A DNA stretch of 42,635 nucleotides from Flavobacteriales bacterium. Lineage in GTDB: Bacteria > Bacteroidota > Bacteroidia > Flavobacteriales_D > Sanyastnellaceae. The position numbers were made by a program, and so were the translations under genes. The notes below the pieces were generated by a model, which worked only from the letters and a program-made list of their open reading frames with translations, ran no database searches and was not told the origin of the DNA. Of this stretch, positions 8,234 through 16,720 are shown in pieces; position 1 is the stretch's first letter, and each line of letters starts with the position of its first letter. Location of the stretch: assembly GCA_029245065.1 (NCBI GenBank), contig JAQWQB010000080.1, forward strand, positions 1 to 42,635, given 5' to 3'.

Positions 8234-8620
8234 ATGAAAAAACTGATCATGATTTTTAGCCTTGTAGCGTTCTTCGCAACTGCTGCTACGGCTCAAACAA
8301 CTGCTGAAGACAGCAAAGATAAAAAGGCAAAAACAGAGCAAGCTGATAAGAAGGCTGACAAGAAGTCTTGTGAAAAGTCTTGCGATAAGAGCAAAGCATC
8401 TGCATCTAAAGATGGAAAGGCTTGTTGTTCTGGTGACAAAGCATCTGCTTCTAAAGACGGAAAAGCTTGTTGCGATAAGAGCAAAGGAGAATCTTGCGAT
8501 AAGTCAAAAGGTGATGCGAAGGCTGAAGCGAAAGCGAAAGGAAAAGCAACACGCTCTGAAGCAAAGAAAACTGCTAAAGAGAAAAGCGCAACTAATTCTG
8601 GGCTTGGAGCTAAGAAATAA
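8234..8620 (+). CDS. Cys/Lys-rich exported low-complexity protein
   Basis: The frame is open from 8174, but ATG 8234 gives an ideal signal peptide (MKKLIMIFSLVAFFATAATA, cleavage near TAQT). The 128-residue product is then almost entirely Lys, Ala, Ser, Asp and Cys, with Cys grouped as KKSCEKSCDK, GKACCSGDK, GKACCDKSK and GESCDKS. The unit KASASKDGKACC occurs twice through a 45-base tandem repeat. The spaced CC and SC groups would suit metal binding or thiol chemistry in the periplasm, but that is inference and I recognise no family. It is a single-gene unit followed by a strong terminator. Confidence 0.8.
   Translation: MKKLIMIFSLVAFFATAATAQTTAEDSKDKKAKTEQADKKADKKSCEKSCDKSKASASKDGKACCSGDKASASKDGKACCDKSKGESCDKSKGDAKAEAKAKGKATRSEAKKTAKEKSATNSGLGAKK
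8393..8482 (+). repeat. two-copy 45-bp in-frame tandem repeat
   Basis: Units at 8393-8437 and 8438-8482 align closely. The first 36 bases differ at a few third codon positions, and both encode KASASKDGKACC. The units diverge after that (SGD versus DKS). This indicates an internal duplication that doubled a CC motif. Confidence 0.8.
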
Positions 8621-8640
8621 GAACTTCGGTTCAACAAAAA

Positions 8641-8672
8641 AGGCCTACTCATTGCGAGTGGGCCTTTTTTTT
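8641..8672. terminator. bidirectional rho-independent terminator
   Basis: The stem AGGCCTACTC/GAGTGGGCCT surrounds the loop ATTGC, with a run of T to 8672 on the plus strand and a run of A (8636-8640) that serves as the T tract on the minus strand. It ends both the Cys/Lys-rich gene (stop at 8620) and lhgO (stop at 8691). Confidence 0.9.
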
Positions 8673-8690
8673 GTGTCTTTATTTCGCTGA

Positions 8691-9914
8691 TCAATTAGCT
8701 GTCTTGAACATCTTTTCTTCTGCCATTTGAGCCACTTGTTCGCCAATTGCTAACGAAGCTGTAGCTGCAGGACTAGGCGCATTCAAAACGTGAATACTGT
8801 GGTCAGTATACTCAATTCTGAAATCGTCTCGTGTATCACCATCTGTTCGCAAAAGAAGAGCTCTTACCCCTGCCCTTCCTGGGTGAATATCATCCATGGT
8901 CAGTGAAGGCAGCATTCGTTGCAAGGTTTTCAAGAAAAGCTTCTTTGAAAATGCTCTTCGGTACTCATTGATTCCGAAGCTGATGTTATTCATAAACAGC
9001 TTCCACGTTCCACCATAACTGAGGGCATCCATGGTATCATTTAAATCGAAGTCCGTTTTTCCGTACCCTTCACGCTTAAAGGTAAACACTGCATTCGGCC
9101 CACATTCAATCTCTCCATCTACCATTCTTGTGAAATGAACTCCTAAAAAGGGGAAGTCTGGGTTCGGTACTGGATAAATGAGGTGTCGAACTTTGTGCTT
9201 GGCTTGTTCGGTGAGTTCATAGTAATCTCCTCGAAAGCCAACAATCTTCTCCTTGAGTTGAACGCCGTCTTTTTTGGCTAGGCGATCTGCCTGCAATCCA
9301 CCACAGAAGATCACGTATTTCGAACGGTAAAGATTTTTAGATGTCTTAATGATCGACTGTCCCATGCTTCTTTCGATGCCGGTTACCTCTTCGCCAAGAA
9401 CAACCCGAGATTTCGCTTGCTTAGAGGTGGCAATTTCAGCCATCTTTTCAGTCGCTCCACGGAAGTCAATGATTCCGGTACATGCCACATGAATTCCGCC
9501 AATGCTTTCACAAAATGGTTCAATTTCCTTCACCTCCTCAGCAGAAAGTTTGGTCATGCCTTCAATTCCGTTTTCCAATCCGGTATTGAAGATTTTATCC
9601 ATGTTAGGCATTTCTTTGGGGTCGGTAGCGGCAATAATTTTTCCGCAAACATCATGTTGGATTCGGTGCTCTTGGGCAAATTTCACCAACTCTCTACGTC
9701 CATTTACGCAGTTCTTCGCTTTCAACGAACCAGGCTTGTAGTAGATTCCACTGTGGATCACTCCACTATTATTTCCTGTTTGGTGATCTGCTAAAGCCTT
9801 TTCTTTTTCAATCAGGCAAATGGACAATTCAGGGTTTCGCTCCTGAAGTTTATACAAGGTGGCTGCACCTACTATGCCTCCACCAACAATTACGACATCA
9901 AATATCTGTTCCAA
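8691..9914 (-). CDS. lhgO: L-2-hydroxyglutarate oxidase
   Basis: This 407-residue FAD-dependent oxidoreductase begins with a dinucleotide-binding motif (VVIVGGGIVGAATLY, residues about 7-21). It continues with the family pattern HQTGNNSGVIHSGIYY and, near the C-terminus, HPGRAGVRA. It oxidises L-2-hydroxyglutarate, a side product of dehydrogenases, to 2-oxoglutarate and passes electrons to the respiratory chain or oxygen. The length matches the family. The start is TTG 9914; an in-frame TAA a few codons upstream rules out a longer form. The gene diverges from the UMF1 transporter, and an exact TACCTTTG box lies 18 bases before the start. Confidence 0.93.
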   Translation of the reverse strand: MEQIFDVVIVGGGIVGAATLYKLQERNPELSICLIEKEKALADHQTGNNSGVIHSGIYYKPGSLKAKNCVNGRRELVKFAQEHRIQHDVCGKIIAATDPKEMPNMDKIFNTGLENGIEGMTKLSAEEVKEIEPFCESIGGIHVACTGIIDFRGATEKMAEIATSKQAKSRVVLGEEVTGIERSMGQSIIKTSKNLYRSKYVIFCGGLQADRLAKKDGVQLKEKIVGFRGDYYELTEQAKHKVRHLIYPVPNPDFPFLGVHFTRMVDGEIECGPNAVFTFKREGYGKTDFDLNDTMDALSYGGTWKLFMNNISFGINEYRRAFSKKLFLKTLQRMLPSLTMDDIHPGRAGVRALLLRTDGDTRDDFRIEYTDHSIHVLNAPSPAATASLAIGEQVAQMAEEKMFKTAN

Positions 9915-9932
9915 AGGTGCTAGAATTTAGTA

Positions 9933-9940
9933 CAAAGGTA
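9933..9940 (-). promoter_or_regulatory. TAnnTTTG promoter box for lhgO
   Basis: The minus strand reads TACCTTTG. A minus-strand TTG at 9964-9966 lies 23 bases upstream, a little long for the -33 element. The box is 18 bases before TTG 9914. Confidence 0.55.
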
Positions 9941-9957
9941 ACTAAGTAAGCTGCATG

Positions 9958-9988
9958 TTGTTTCAATCGACGAATCCAAGTACCTTTC
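9958..9988 (+). promoter_or_regulatory. TTG-N20-TACCTTTC promoter for the UMF1 transporter
   Basis: TTG at 9958-9960 and TACCTTTC at 9981-9988 are 20 bases apart, fitting the Bacteroidota -33/-7 pattern with one mismatch in the -7 box. It lies inside the extended open frame that begins at 9955, so translation must start further on, at 9991, 9997 or 10006. Confidence 0.6.
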
Positions 9989-10005
9989 GAATGCGAATGA
10001 AGGAC

Positions 10006-11358
10006 ATGAATAACAAAAAGACACAAAATGCTTGGGCATTTTACGATTGGGCAAACAGTGTTTATCCGCTTGTTATTACCACCGCCATTTTCCCCATTTT
10101 CTTCAATGCTGTTACAACGGAAAAAGTAAATGGAGTGGCCGTTTCGGACAAAGTGACGTGGTTCGGACGAGAGTTCGTAAATACCGAAATCTACTCGTAC
10201 ATCATTGCGGCATCACTGATTGTTGTCAGCATTCTTTCACCTGTATTGTCTGGAATAGCAGATTACAGCGGGAAAAAGAAAGTCTTCATGAAGATGTTCT
10301 GTTACCTCGGTTCAATTTCGTGCGCACTGCTGTATTTCTTTAATAAGGAGCACCTTGAATTAAGTTTTATGGCGCTTTTCTTCGCCAGCATTGGCTATTG
10401 GAACAGCATTGTTTTTTACAATGCTTTTTTACCCGAAGTAGCCAAACCAGAGGACCAAGACAAACTCAGTGCGAAAGGTTATTCACTTGGGTACATAGGG
10501 AGCGTAATTCTGCTCGTTTTGATTCTCGGAATTGTCATGGGAATCAGTGATAGCTTTACCCGTTACTCATTCATTATTGTTGGGATTTGGTGGCTTGGAT
10601 TCGCCCAAATCACCTTTCGAAGGCTGCCTGAGAATAACAACGGACGTAAGTCTGAAGGCAAACTCTGGAAGAAAGGGTTCCAGGAATTAAAACAAGTTCA
10701 AAAGCAAGTCAGTGGTTTGAAGGGACTTCGCCGTTACCTGTTCGCCTTCTTTGTTTTCAGTATGGCCGTGCAAACCATTATGACAATGGCTCAATTTTTT
10801 GGGATGAAGGAAGTTTTTTCTTGGTCTGAAGCCAGCGTTGGTGGTATGGGTATGTTCCCCGTTTTGATGGTGAAAGAAACAGGGCTATCAACGGCTCAGT
10901 TAATTATAGCCATCATCCTAGTTCAATTGATTGCTATACCTGGAGCGGTTGTGTTTTCCAGCGGGTCGAAGCGATTTGGGAATGTCACCATGTTGGCGAT
11001 TGCGCTCTTGAGTTGGATTGCCGTGTGCATATTTGCCTTCGCCATAGTAGATACCCCTCTTGAATTTTACATTGCGGCAGGTTGGATTGGTTTTATGATG
11101 GGCGGAACACAATCGCTCAGTAGGTCTACCTATTCGAAAATGCTTCCTGACACCAAGGATACAGCCTCCTTCTTTAGCTATTATGATGTGCTGGAAAAAA
11201 TTGGGATGGTAATTGGAATGCTTGCCTTTGGATACATTGAAGGAGTAACTGGCTCAATGCGAAATTCTGTTCTGTCCTTGATTGTCTTTTTCGCCCTTGG
11301 ACTTGTTCTTTTACTGATGGTTCCACGAAAAGGATCCATTGCTTCTCAGTCTACTTGA
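10006..11358 (+). CDS. MFS transporter, UMF1 (Atg22-like) family
   Basis: This is about 450 residues with roughly twelve hydrophobic helices and the family's N-terminal signature NAWAFYDWANSVYPLVI. UMF1/Atg22-like proteins are major-facilitator permeases, in fungi linked to vacuolar amino-acid efflux; the bacterial substrates are not known. The open frame begins at 9955, but the promoter at 9958-9988 lies within it. I prefer ATG 10006, which leaves five residues before the conserved QNAW segment; 9991 and 9997 are in-frame alternatives. The 3' end overlaps the convergent OmpA gene by 13 bases. Confidence 0.88.
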   Translation: MNNKKTQNAWAFYDWANSVYPLVITTAIFPIFFNAVTTEKVNGVAVSDKVTWFGREFVNTEIYSYIIAASLIVVSILSPVLSGIADYSGKKKVFMKMFCYLGSISCALLYFFNKEHLELSFMALFFASIGYWNSIVFYNAFLPEVAKPEDQDKLSAKGYSLGYIGSVILLVLILGIVMGISDSFTRYSFIIVGIWWLGFAQITFRRLPENNNGRKSEGKLWKKGFQELKQVQKQVSGLKGLRRYLFAFFVFSMAVQTIMTMAQFFGMKEVFSWSEASVGGMGMFPVLMVKETGLSTAQLIIAIILVQLIAIPGAVVFSSGSKRFGNVTMLAIALLSWIAVCIFAFAIVDTPLEFYIAAGWIGFMMGGTQSLSRSTYSKMLPDTKDTASFFSYYDVLEKIGMVIGMLAFGYIEGVTGSMRNSVLSLIVFFALGLVLLLMVPRKGSIASQST

Positions 11359-12476
11359 ACAAATTTCTTTTCTAGTACAGCAAACTCTACGCGTCTGTTT
11401 TGCGCTCTTCCTTCGGCTGAACCATTTTCAGTGAGCGGTTTTTCACTGCCGAAGTAATTAACCACCAGCCTCGACGGATCAACCCCTTTGAACTTGAGGT
11501 ATTCTACTACCGCTTTCGCGCGTTCTTCTGAAAGCTCCACGTTGTAGCCTTCACGGCCAACAATATCTGTATGTCCGTTCACTTGAACGAATAGGTATTT
11601 ATTCTTTCGTAAAAGGCTTGCTACCAGCTCTAGGTTCGTTTTAGCGGTTTCATTCAAGGAACTTTGATCGAAATCGAAATACACGTTGTCAATTTGAATT
11701 TCGTTGGTTTCACTCAACTGAAGGGGCGGGTCATGCACGCCCGCTCGAATTTCATCATTCAAACAACTGCATTCGCTTCTGCTAGCTACAGAAGTCACCA
11801 CGAGGTCGTCAATATATAAATAGGCCCAATCACTTGCTCCAGATATCCCTTCTACTTCGGTGCGCAACAACTTGCTTATTTGGTGGTCAGGTAAGAAGTT
11901 TCCAATCGTGATGTATTCCTCCCCTCCTGTTGCTGTGAAGGTATCAGACACCTTAATCCAAGTGTCAGCATTGTCTAAGATGTGAAGCCTTGGATTTGAG
12001 AATTGAGGTTTTCCATCAATCAATCCTTGATTACGTGCATTGATGGCTGTTTTACTGAACTGTACTCCCAACCCATCGGTGACATATACGGCCATATCAG
12101 CGCATGAAAGCCAAAATTCAACGCAGATTGTTTCTCCCGCTCCCAACTTTCGCTTGAGTTTTGACTGGAGGTACTCACGGTAATTCTTTTTGGTGCTTGT
12201 ATAGGTTACGAGTCCGATGTATCCTTCACCATCTAAGGCCTTCTGCTCCCCAACCATGTTTTTTGGAACGCCGGCTTTACCCGTTGTACAACCATGAAAA
12301 TGGTCAGGTGTAGCGGTGTTTGGCTGCTTCCATAGTTTGACCGTTTTCAAGGTCTGCATGTTGTATGAAGTAGGACAATACGGCTTGTCTTCAAAGCTTC
12401 CATTGTGCACCAAGTTTTGTCCGAAACCAGCGATGGTCGACCACACTATAAAGAATGCACAGAGGGATACTTTCAT
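11346..12476 (-). CDS. OmpA-family outer-membrane protein (paralogue 2)
   Basis: At 376 residues, it has a signal peptide (about 1-19), an N-terminal jelly-roll-like domain (about 20-235, from LVHNGSFEDKPYCP to YLYIDDLVV) and a C-terminal OmpA domain (about 255-370). The OmpA part carries the peptidoglycan-binding pattern VNGHTDIVGREGYNVELSEE and RAQNRRVEF. It probably tethers the outer membrane to peptidoglycan while the N-terminal domain faces a ligand or partner. The same architecture and order, including VPKN and FTATGGEEYITIG, occur in the adjacent gene at 12633, so the pair looks like a tandem duplication. It is separated from that gene by a hairpin at 12584-12617. Confidence 0.9.
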   Translation of the reverse strand: MKVSLCAFFIVWSTIAGFGQNLVHNGSFEDKPYCPTSYNMQTLKTVKLWKQPNTATPDHFHGCTTGKAGVPKNMVGEQKALDGEGYIGLVTYTSTKKNYREYLQSKLKRKLGAGETICVEFWLSCADMAVYVTDGLGVQFSKTAINARNQGLIDGKPQFSNPRLHILDNADTWIKVSDTFTATGGEEYITIGNFLPDHQISKLLRTEVEGISGASDWAYLYIDDLVVTSVASRSECSCLNDEIRAGVHDPPLQLSETNEIQIDNVYFDFDQSSLNETAKTNLELVASLLRKNKYLFVQVNGHTDIVGREGYNVELSEERAKAVVEYLKFKGVDPSRLVVNYFGSEKPLTENGSAEGRAQNRRVEFAVLEKKFVQVD

Positions 12477-12583
12477 GCGAAATCAAATTTTGGAATAATA
12501 CTGATGGAAACAACTTAACGCCCCTCTTTCTATTAACAGAACGCTATTCAAGTAACGTCTTAAACGGGCGTTTCGTATAAAGA

Positions 12584-12617
12584 AAACGGGCTATCCATAC
12601 GTATGAATAGCCCGTTT
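12584..12617 (-). terminator. 34-bp near-perfect palindrome, probable terminator of OmpA paralogue 1
   Basis: The arms AAACGGGCTAT and ATAGCCCGTTT enclose CATACGTATG, which is itself self-complementary, with one mismatched pair (12595 with 12606). On the minus strand it is followed by TTTTCTTTAT, fitting a rho-independent terminator 16 bases after the stop at 12633. An operator role for the unusually long symmetry is possible but unsupported. Confidence 0.75.
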
Positions 12618-12632
12618 CAAAACTGTTTTAGA

Positions 12633-13829
12633 TTACTTTCTAATCTTGAAGACTACACGTCTGTTCTGCGCTCGGCTCAAATCTGTTGGCCTCGTATTGG
12701 CTGGATCAGAATTTGATTTTGAGAGCGGAATCAACCTAGATTCATCAATTCCTTTAGAAACCAAGTATCTAACGAGCTGGTCAGCACGTTGCTGTCCCAT
12801 GTCGCGGTACCTTGGATTGATCTTTTCTTCGTCAAACTCGTCGTTGTCGCAATGACCGATTACTTCAAGTTTCCAAGAAGGGTTCTCGTTCATAATGGTA
12901 ACAATTTGCTCTAGAGTTGTTTGTCCGGCTCCAGTAATATTCTTCTTCTGGAAAGCATAGTAAACGGCAGAAACACCAACATTTTGTTCTGATGTCATGC
13001 TAGCTCCGATTACGGTAGACTGACCATAGATCAAGTCTGGCTCCAAAGCGGCAGCAGGGTCACAAGCACATTGAGACTTAGCTTCTACTGGGTAAACTTT
13101 CACGTCATCTAGGAAGTAGTAAGCGTCATATGACTGAGCACCTGTTACGCCTCGAGGACGTTTCATTTTTTCCGTTTGAAGTTTTGAATCTGATCCAAAA
13201 CAACCAATGATCATGTACTCTTCGTTTCCAGTTGCAATGTAAGTTCCACAGATAGTTTCCCATCCGTCTTGCATCATGTAAGGTTTGTTACTCTTTTGCT
13301 TGATGCTGATTTCATTGAGGTCTTTCACCATTGAACCCGTGTTCGGCTGAACAACTTTACGGTCTCCGAAAAGAGCACCGATGTAGTTTACACCAAACTT
13401 TGAAAGGTCAGAAAGGCTTACTTTGAACTCGACGCAATACATCTGGTTCTTTTCCATTTCTTCTTTTAACTCTACCGCCATGTAAGATCTTGTCTTTTTG
13501 GCATCTTTGGAGTAAGCTCTAAATCCTGCGTAAACATCGCCAGAAGCCGCTTCCTGAATTCCGTAGTTGTTTTTAGGAACTCCCACTTTTTCAGATTTAA
13601 TTCCTTCTGCGAACAAATCACAAGGTGCCTTGGTAGCGTTGTACCAACTTTCACAAAGGTCTTGCATCATTCCAGGCTTCTTGAGCGTGCGGGTCTCAGA
13701 CAATTCAAAATCCCCATTTGGAACTAGGTTATCATCCCCTTCTTCTTCTGTTTCGTCCTGTGCGAAGGCAAAGCTTGTAGCCATTGCCATGAAGAACATC
13801 AACATTAATCGCTTGGTAATCATTTCCAT
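12633..13829 (-). CDS. OmpA-family outer-membrane protein (paralogue 1)
   Basis: At 398 residues, this has a signal peptide (to about 23, FAFAQ), then the same jelly-roll-like domain as its neighbour ([15 protein letters not shown] to [12 protein letters not shown]) and a C-terminal OmpA domain. In the OmpA motif it reads [13 protein letters not shown] where the neighbour has VNGHTDIVGREG; the Asp and the later SRAQNRRV Arg are kept. The open frame starts at ATG 13829, but ATG 13823 forms an ATGA overlap with the hemE stop at 13820 and is at least as likely. It therefore sits as the last gene of a hemE transcript, which suggests translational coupling. Confidence 0.9.
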   Translation of the reverse strand: MEMITKRLMLMFFMAMATSFAFAQDETEEEGDDNLVPNGDFELSETRTLKKPGMMQDLCESWYNATKAPCDLFAEGIKSEKVGVPKNNYGIQEAASGDVYAGFRAYSKDAKKTRSYMAVELKEEMEKNQMYCVEFKVSLSDLSKFGVNYIGALFGDRKVVQPNTGSMVKDLNEISIKQKSNKPYMMQDGWETICGTYIATGNEEYMIIGCFGSDSKLQTEKMKRPRGVTGAQSYDAYYFLDDVKVYPVEAKSQCACDPAAALEPDLIYGQSTVIGASMTSEQNVGVSAVYYAFQKKNITGAGQTTLEQIVTIMNENPSWKLEVIGHCDNDEFDEEKINPRYRDMGQQRADQLVRYLVSKGIDESRLIPLSKSNSDPANTRPTDLSRAQNRRVVFKIRK

Positions 13830-14845
13830 TCTTTTACTGTTTCAATAAACGTTTTAACTTTTTCCGGATCTATATCTGGATAAACGCCGTGGCCCAAGTT
13901 AGCAATATGCTGTTGGCCTCCAAAATGCTTAAGCATCTCTTTTGTGCGTTTTCTTATTTCGTCATGTGATCCGTACAAAACACTTGGGTCTAAATTCCCT
14001 TGTAGTGTTTTGTCATTTCCTACTATTTCACGTGCGGTTTGTGGATGAATATTCCAATCAAGGCCGATGGTGTCACAATTTAAGGTGGCAAGGTCCTTCA
14101 GAAAGTGGTTTCCTCCCTTTGCAAAAACAGTGAGTGGCACTTCATTGATTTCGTCACAGATTCTTTTCATACATGGCATCGCGAATTCCATGTACAAGTC
14201 ACGGCTTAGAATACCTGCCCAGCTATCAAATACCTGAACCAGATCTACTCCCGCTTTTATCTGTGCTTTCAAATATACAATGGTCGCATCTGTAATCATA
14301 GTAAGCAAGGTCCGTGCCATTTCAGGTTCTTCCCACAGCATGCGCCTTGCACCAGCCCATGCTTTGCTCCCTTTTCCTTCTATCATGTAGCAGAATATGG
14401 TCCAGGGAGCTCCCGCAAATCCAATTAATGGAACGCGGCCGTTCAATTCTTTTTTCGTCAAGCGAATCGCGTCCATCACGTACTTCAAATCTTCTTCGGG
14501 CTCCACTGTATGAAGACGTTGAAGATCACTTTCACGATTGATGGTCTCTGGAAAGAACGGTCCTTGTTTTTCAATCAGCTCATATGGAAGCCCCATTGCC
14601 TCGGGAACTACCAAAATATCTGAGAAGATAATGGCTGCATCCACACCGAGTAAATCTACTGGCTGAATGGTTACTTCACAGGCTTTTTCAGGGGTTTGAA
14701 CCAATTCAACAAAACCACTCAGTTTTGCACGAACAGCTCGATATTCAGGAAGGATTCTTCCAGCTTGACGCATCAGCCATACCGGTGGCCTTTCGACTTG
14801 TTCACCTCTGGCCGCACGCAGTAAAAGGTCATTTTGCATATTCAT
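13820..14845 (-). CDS. hemE: uroporphyrinogen decarboxylase
   Basis: This 341-residue enzyme decarboxylates the four acetate side chains of uroporphyrinogen III to give coproporphyrinogen III in cytoplasmic heme synthesis. The family signatures are clear: [16 protein letters not shown] near residue 22 (with the substrate-binding Arg) and [20 protein letters not shown] near 140. The catalytic Asp region [14 protein letters not shown] follows the usual spacing. The length is normal. ATG 14845 lies 4 bases after a TAAGTTTG box, implying a leaderless mRNA that initiates inside the gap after holA. The OmpA gene overlaps the 3' end. Confidence 0.97.
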   Translation of the reverse strand: MNMQNDLLLRAARGEQVERPPVWLMRQAGRILPEYRAVRAKLSGFVELVQTPEKACEVTIQPVDLLGVDAAIIFSDILVVPEAMGLPYELIEKQGPFFPETINRESDLQRLHTVEPEEDLKYVMDAIRLTKKELNGRVPLIGFAGAPWTIFCYMIEGKGSKAWAGARRMLWEEPEMARTLLTMITDATIVYLKAQIKAGVDLVQVFDSWAGILSRDLYMEFAMPCMKRICDEINEVPLTVFAKGGNHFLKDLATLNCDTIGLDWNIHPQTAREIVGNDKTLQGNLDPSVLYGSHDEIRKRTKEMLKHFGGQQHIANLGHGVYPDIDPEKVKTFIETVKEWK

Positions 14846-14849
14846 CCTA

Positions 14850-14882
14850 CAAACTTAGGGTACTTTCAGTTCATAAGCCCAA
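14850..14882 (-). promoter_or_regulatory. TTG-N22-TAAGTTTG promoter, 4 nt before hemE ATG
   Basis: The minus strand has TTG at 14880-14882 and an exact TAAGTTTG at 14850-14857, followed by TAGG and the start codon at 14845. The upstream half overlaps the end of holA. hemE can therefore be transcribed separately from amn-holA. Confidence 0.65.
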
Positions 14883-15903
14883 AAAGAAACTCACGAAGTT
14901 GATCCGCATCGCTAGTTGTGCTCGGTTCAATTCCTTTCAACCTACGGTCCATTTGCCTCATCTCAGTGAAGGCTTGCATAACGCGTTGCACCGGATAATT
15001 CGCCCCAGCTGCTTTGAATTCAGGAATTGCGGCAAAAGAAAGTCTCATAGCAGACGCTAATCCCCTGTTGCTTTTATCTGGAGTGCTATGATAAATAAGC
15101 AGTTTAGTGAAGAAAGTAATCAGGAAACCCAAGACCATATTGATGTTATTGTCCTTCGGATTCGCTTCGAAGTACTTGATGATCATGGCCGTTTTCTTGT
15201 AATCTTTGACACAGATGGCACGTTGCAACTCGAAGACATTGTAATCCTTGCTAATCCCGATGTACTTTTCAATATGCTCTGGTAAGATTTCTACGTTTGA
15301 CCCAACGGTAAACTGAAGTTTCTCAATGGCATGTTGCACTTTACCTAGATCACTCCCGAGGTATTCTGCAATGAGTTGAGACGATGTTGGCGCCAGCGTC
15401 ACTCCCAAATCCTTCGCCCTCGAAACAATCCAACTTGGCATTTCATCGGCGCGCAATTTATCGGAATTAAAAACAACTCCATGGGTATCAAACCCTTTGT
15501 AAATTCGGGTATTTGAAGCTACTTTCTTGTATTTATGGGCGAACACTAGCACGGTTGAATTTTGAGGAGACTCCAAGTATTTCAACAGGTACTCTCGGTC
15601 AGCTTCTCTTCGCCAACCATCAAGGTCTTGTGCTTCTTTTACGACGATGAGTTGACGTTCAGCCATCATCGGAAATCGTTGGGCTGCAGAAACAATCTGG
15701 TCGAATGAAGAGTCTGCTCCATACACGACCGTCATGTTGAAGTCACGTTCATGTTCCTCCAATACATTCTTTTCGAAATCGTCTACCAACTCATCAATGA
15801 ACCAGGGCTCTTCACCTTGAATAAGGTAAATCGGGCCAAAGTCTTTGTTCCGAAGTCGATTTCTTAATTCAACAAAACCTATTGTATTCGCTTTTTTCGC
15901 CAT
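14866..15903 (-). CDS. holA: DNA polymerase III delta subunit
   Basis: This 345-residue protein matches the HolA length and layout: an AAA+-like N-terminal part (LRNKDFGPIYLIQGEEPWFIDELVD) and a mid-region with VVKEAQDL and the pattern STVLVFAHKYKK. The C-terminal all-helical part ends near REFLFGLMN. It opens the beta clamp in the clamp-loader complex during replication. It starts 6 bases after amn ends, so the two are co-transcribed, and hemE follows after 20 bases. Confidence 0.93.
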   Translation of the reverse strand: MAKKANTIGFVELRNRLRNKDFGPIYLIQGEEPWFIDELVDDFEKNVLEEHERDFNMTVVYGADSSFDQIVSAAQRFPMMAERQLIVVKEAQDLDGWRREADREYLLKYLESPQNSTVLVFAHKYKKVASNTRIYKGFDTHGVVFNSDKLRADEMPSWIVSRAKDLGVTLAPTSSQLIAEYLGSDLGKVQHAIEKLQFTVGSNVEILPEHIEKYIGISKDYNVFELQRAICVKDYKKTAMIIKYFEANPKDNNINMVLGFLITFFTKLLIYHSTPDKSNRGLASAMRLSFAAIPEFKAAGANYPVQRVMQAFTEMRQMDRRLKGIEPSTTSDADQLREFLFGLMN

Positions 15904-15909
15904 GTCAGG

Positions 15910-16683
15910 TTAATCCCATCTGAGGTGCCTAATTGATCTTCCTTCATTTTGAAGTTCTTCCAAGGCCTTGATTCCAATTTGGAGATGCAAATCAACAAAA
16001 TTGCGTGTGATTTTCTGGTCGCTTTCTTCAGTTTTTACTCCATCTGGCACCATTGGCTGATCACTCACGAGTAGCATGGCCCCTACCGATATCTTATTGG
16101 CGAAACCAACTGTAAATAGGGTAGCCGTTTCCATGTCGATGGCCATGGCTCTAATTTCCCGCAGGTATTCTTTGAAATCTTCGTCATGCTCCCAAACCCT
16201 TCTGTTGGTGGTATAAACAGTTCCTGTCCAATAGTCTATTTTGAAATCCCGAATGGTAGAACTCATGGCACGCTGAAGGGCGAAACTTGGCAAAGCGGGT
16301 ACTTCTGGTGGAAAATAATCATCGGAAGCACCTTCTCCTCTAATTCCAGCAATTGGAATAATGATATCTCCCAATTTGTTCTTTCTTTTCAATCCGCCAC
16401 ATTTCCCAAGGAACAAGGCTGCTTTGGGCTGAATGGCAGAAAGCAGGTCCATGATGGTAGCTGCATTTGCACTTCCCATTCCGAAGTTAATAATGGTAAT
16501 ATTGTCTGCGGTAGCGCTTGGCATTGATTTACCCACTCCATCGATCTCTACTCCTTTCCATTCTGCAAATTTGTGGACGTAATTATTGAAATTGGTCAGC
16601 AATATATACTCGCCAAAATCCTTCAACTCCACTCCTGTATACCTCGGCAGCCAATTGGCTACAATATCACTCTTCGATTCCAT
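15910..16683 (-). CDS. amn: AMP nucleosidase, short form
   Basis: The 257 residues match the phosphorylase-like AMP nucleosidase of Bacteroidota, which hydrolyses AMP to adenine and ribose 5-phosphate. The motifs seen are INFGMGSANAATIMDLL (phosphate/ribose site), LFLGKCGGLK, and RAMAIDMETATLFTVGF, the nucleoside-phosphorylase-type MExE-like segment. LVSDQPMVPDGVKTEESD near the C-terminus is typical of this subfamily. It is shorter than the E. coli Amn, lacking its N-terminal extension, as expected here. It diverges from the HsdR-N-like gene and leads an amn-holA unit. Confidence 0.92.
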   Translation of the reverse strand: MESKSDIVANWLPRYTGVELKDFGEYILLTNFNNYVHKFAEWKGVEIDGVGKSMPSATADNITIINFGMGSANAATIMDLLSAIQPKAALFLGKCGGLKRKNKLGDIIIPIAGIRGEGASDDYFPPEVPALPSFALQRAMSSTIRDFKIDYWTGTVYTTNRRVWEHDEDFKEYLREIRAMAIDMETATLFTVGFANKISVGAMLLVSDQPMVPDGVKTEESDQKITRNFVDLHLQIGIKALEELQNEGRSIRHLRWD

Positions 16684-16708
16684 ACCTTTCTAATTCAGTT
16701 TTGCAATG

Positions 16709-16716
16709 TACCTTTG
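16709..16716 (+). promoter_or_regulatory. exact TAnnTTTG box, 4 nt before GTG 16721
   Basis: TACCTTTG is followed by GGAG and then GTG 16721. The longer open frame begins at ATG 16706, upstream of the box, so that codon cannot be on a transcript from this promoter. GGAG is also a Shine-Dalgarno-like string but is too close to the start to act as one. Confidence 0.6.
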
Positions 16717-16720
16717 GGAG

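Noticed and set aside
8293..8694. 133-residue minus-strand frame over the Cys/Lys-rich gene
   Set aside because: It is the complement of a low-complexity gene, reads through the terminator, and has no start context. The plus-strand gene has a signal peptide.
9955..10005. ATG 9955 as the UMF1 transporter start
   Set aside because: The promoter TTG-N20-TACCTTTC lies over this segment, so the start must be further downstream.
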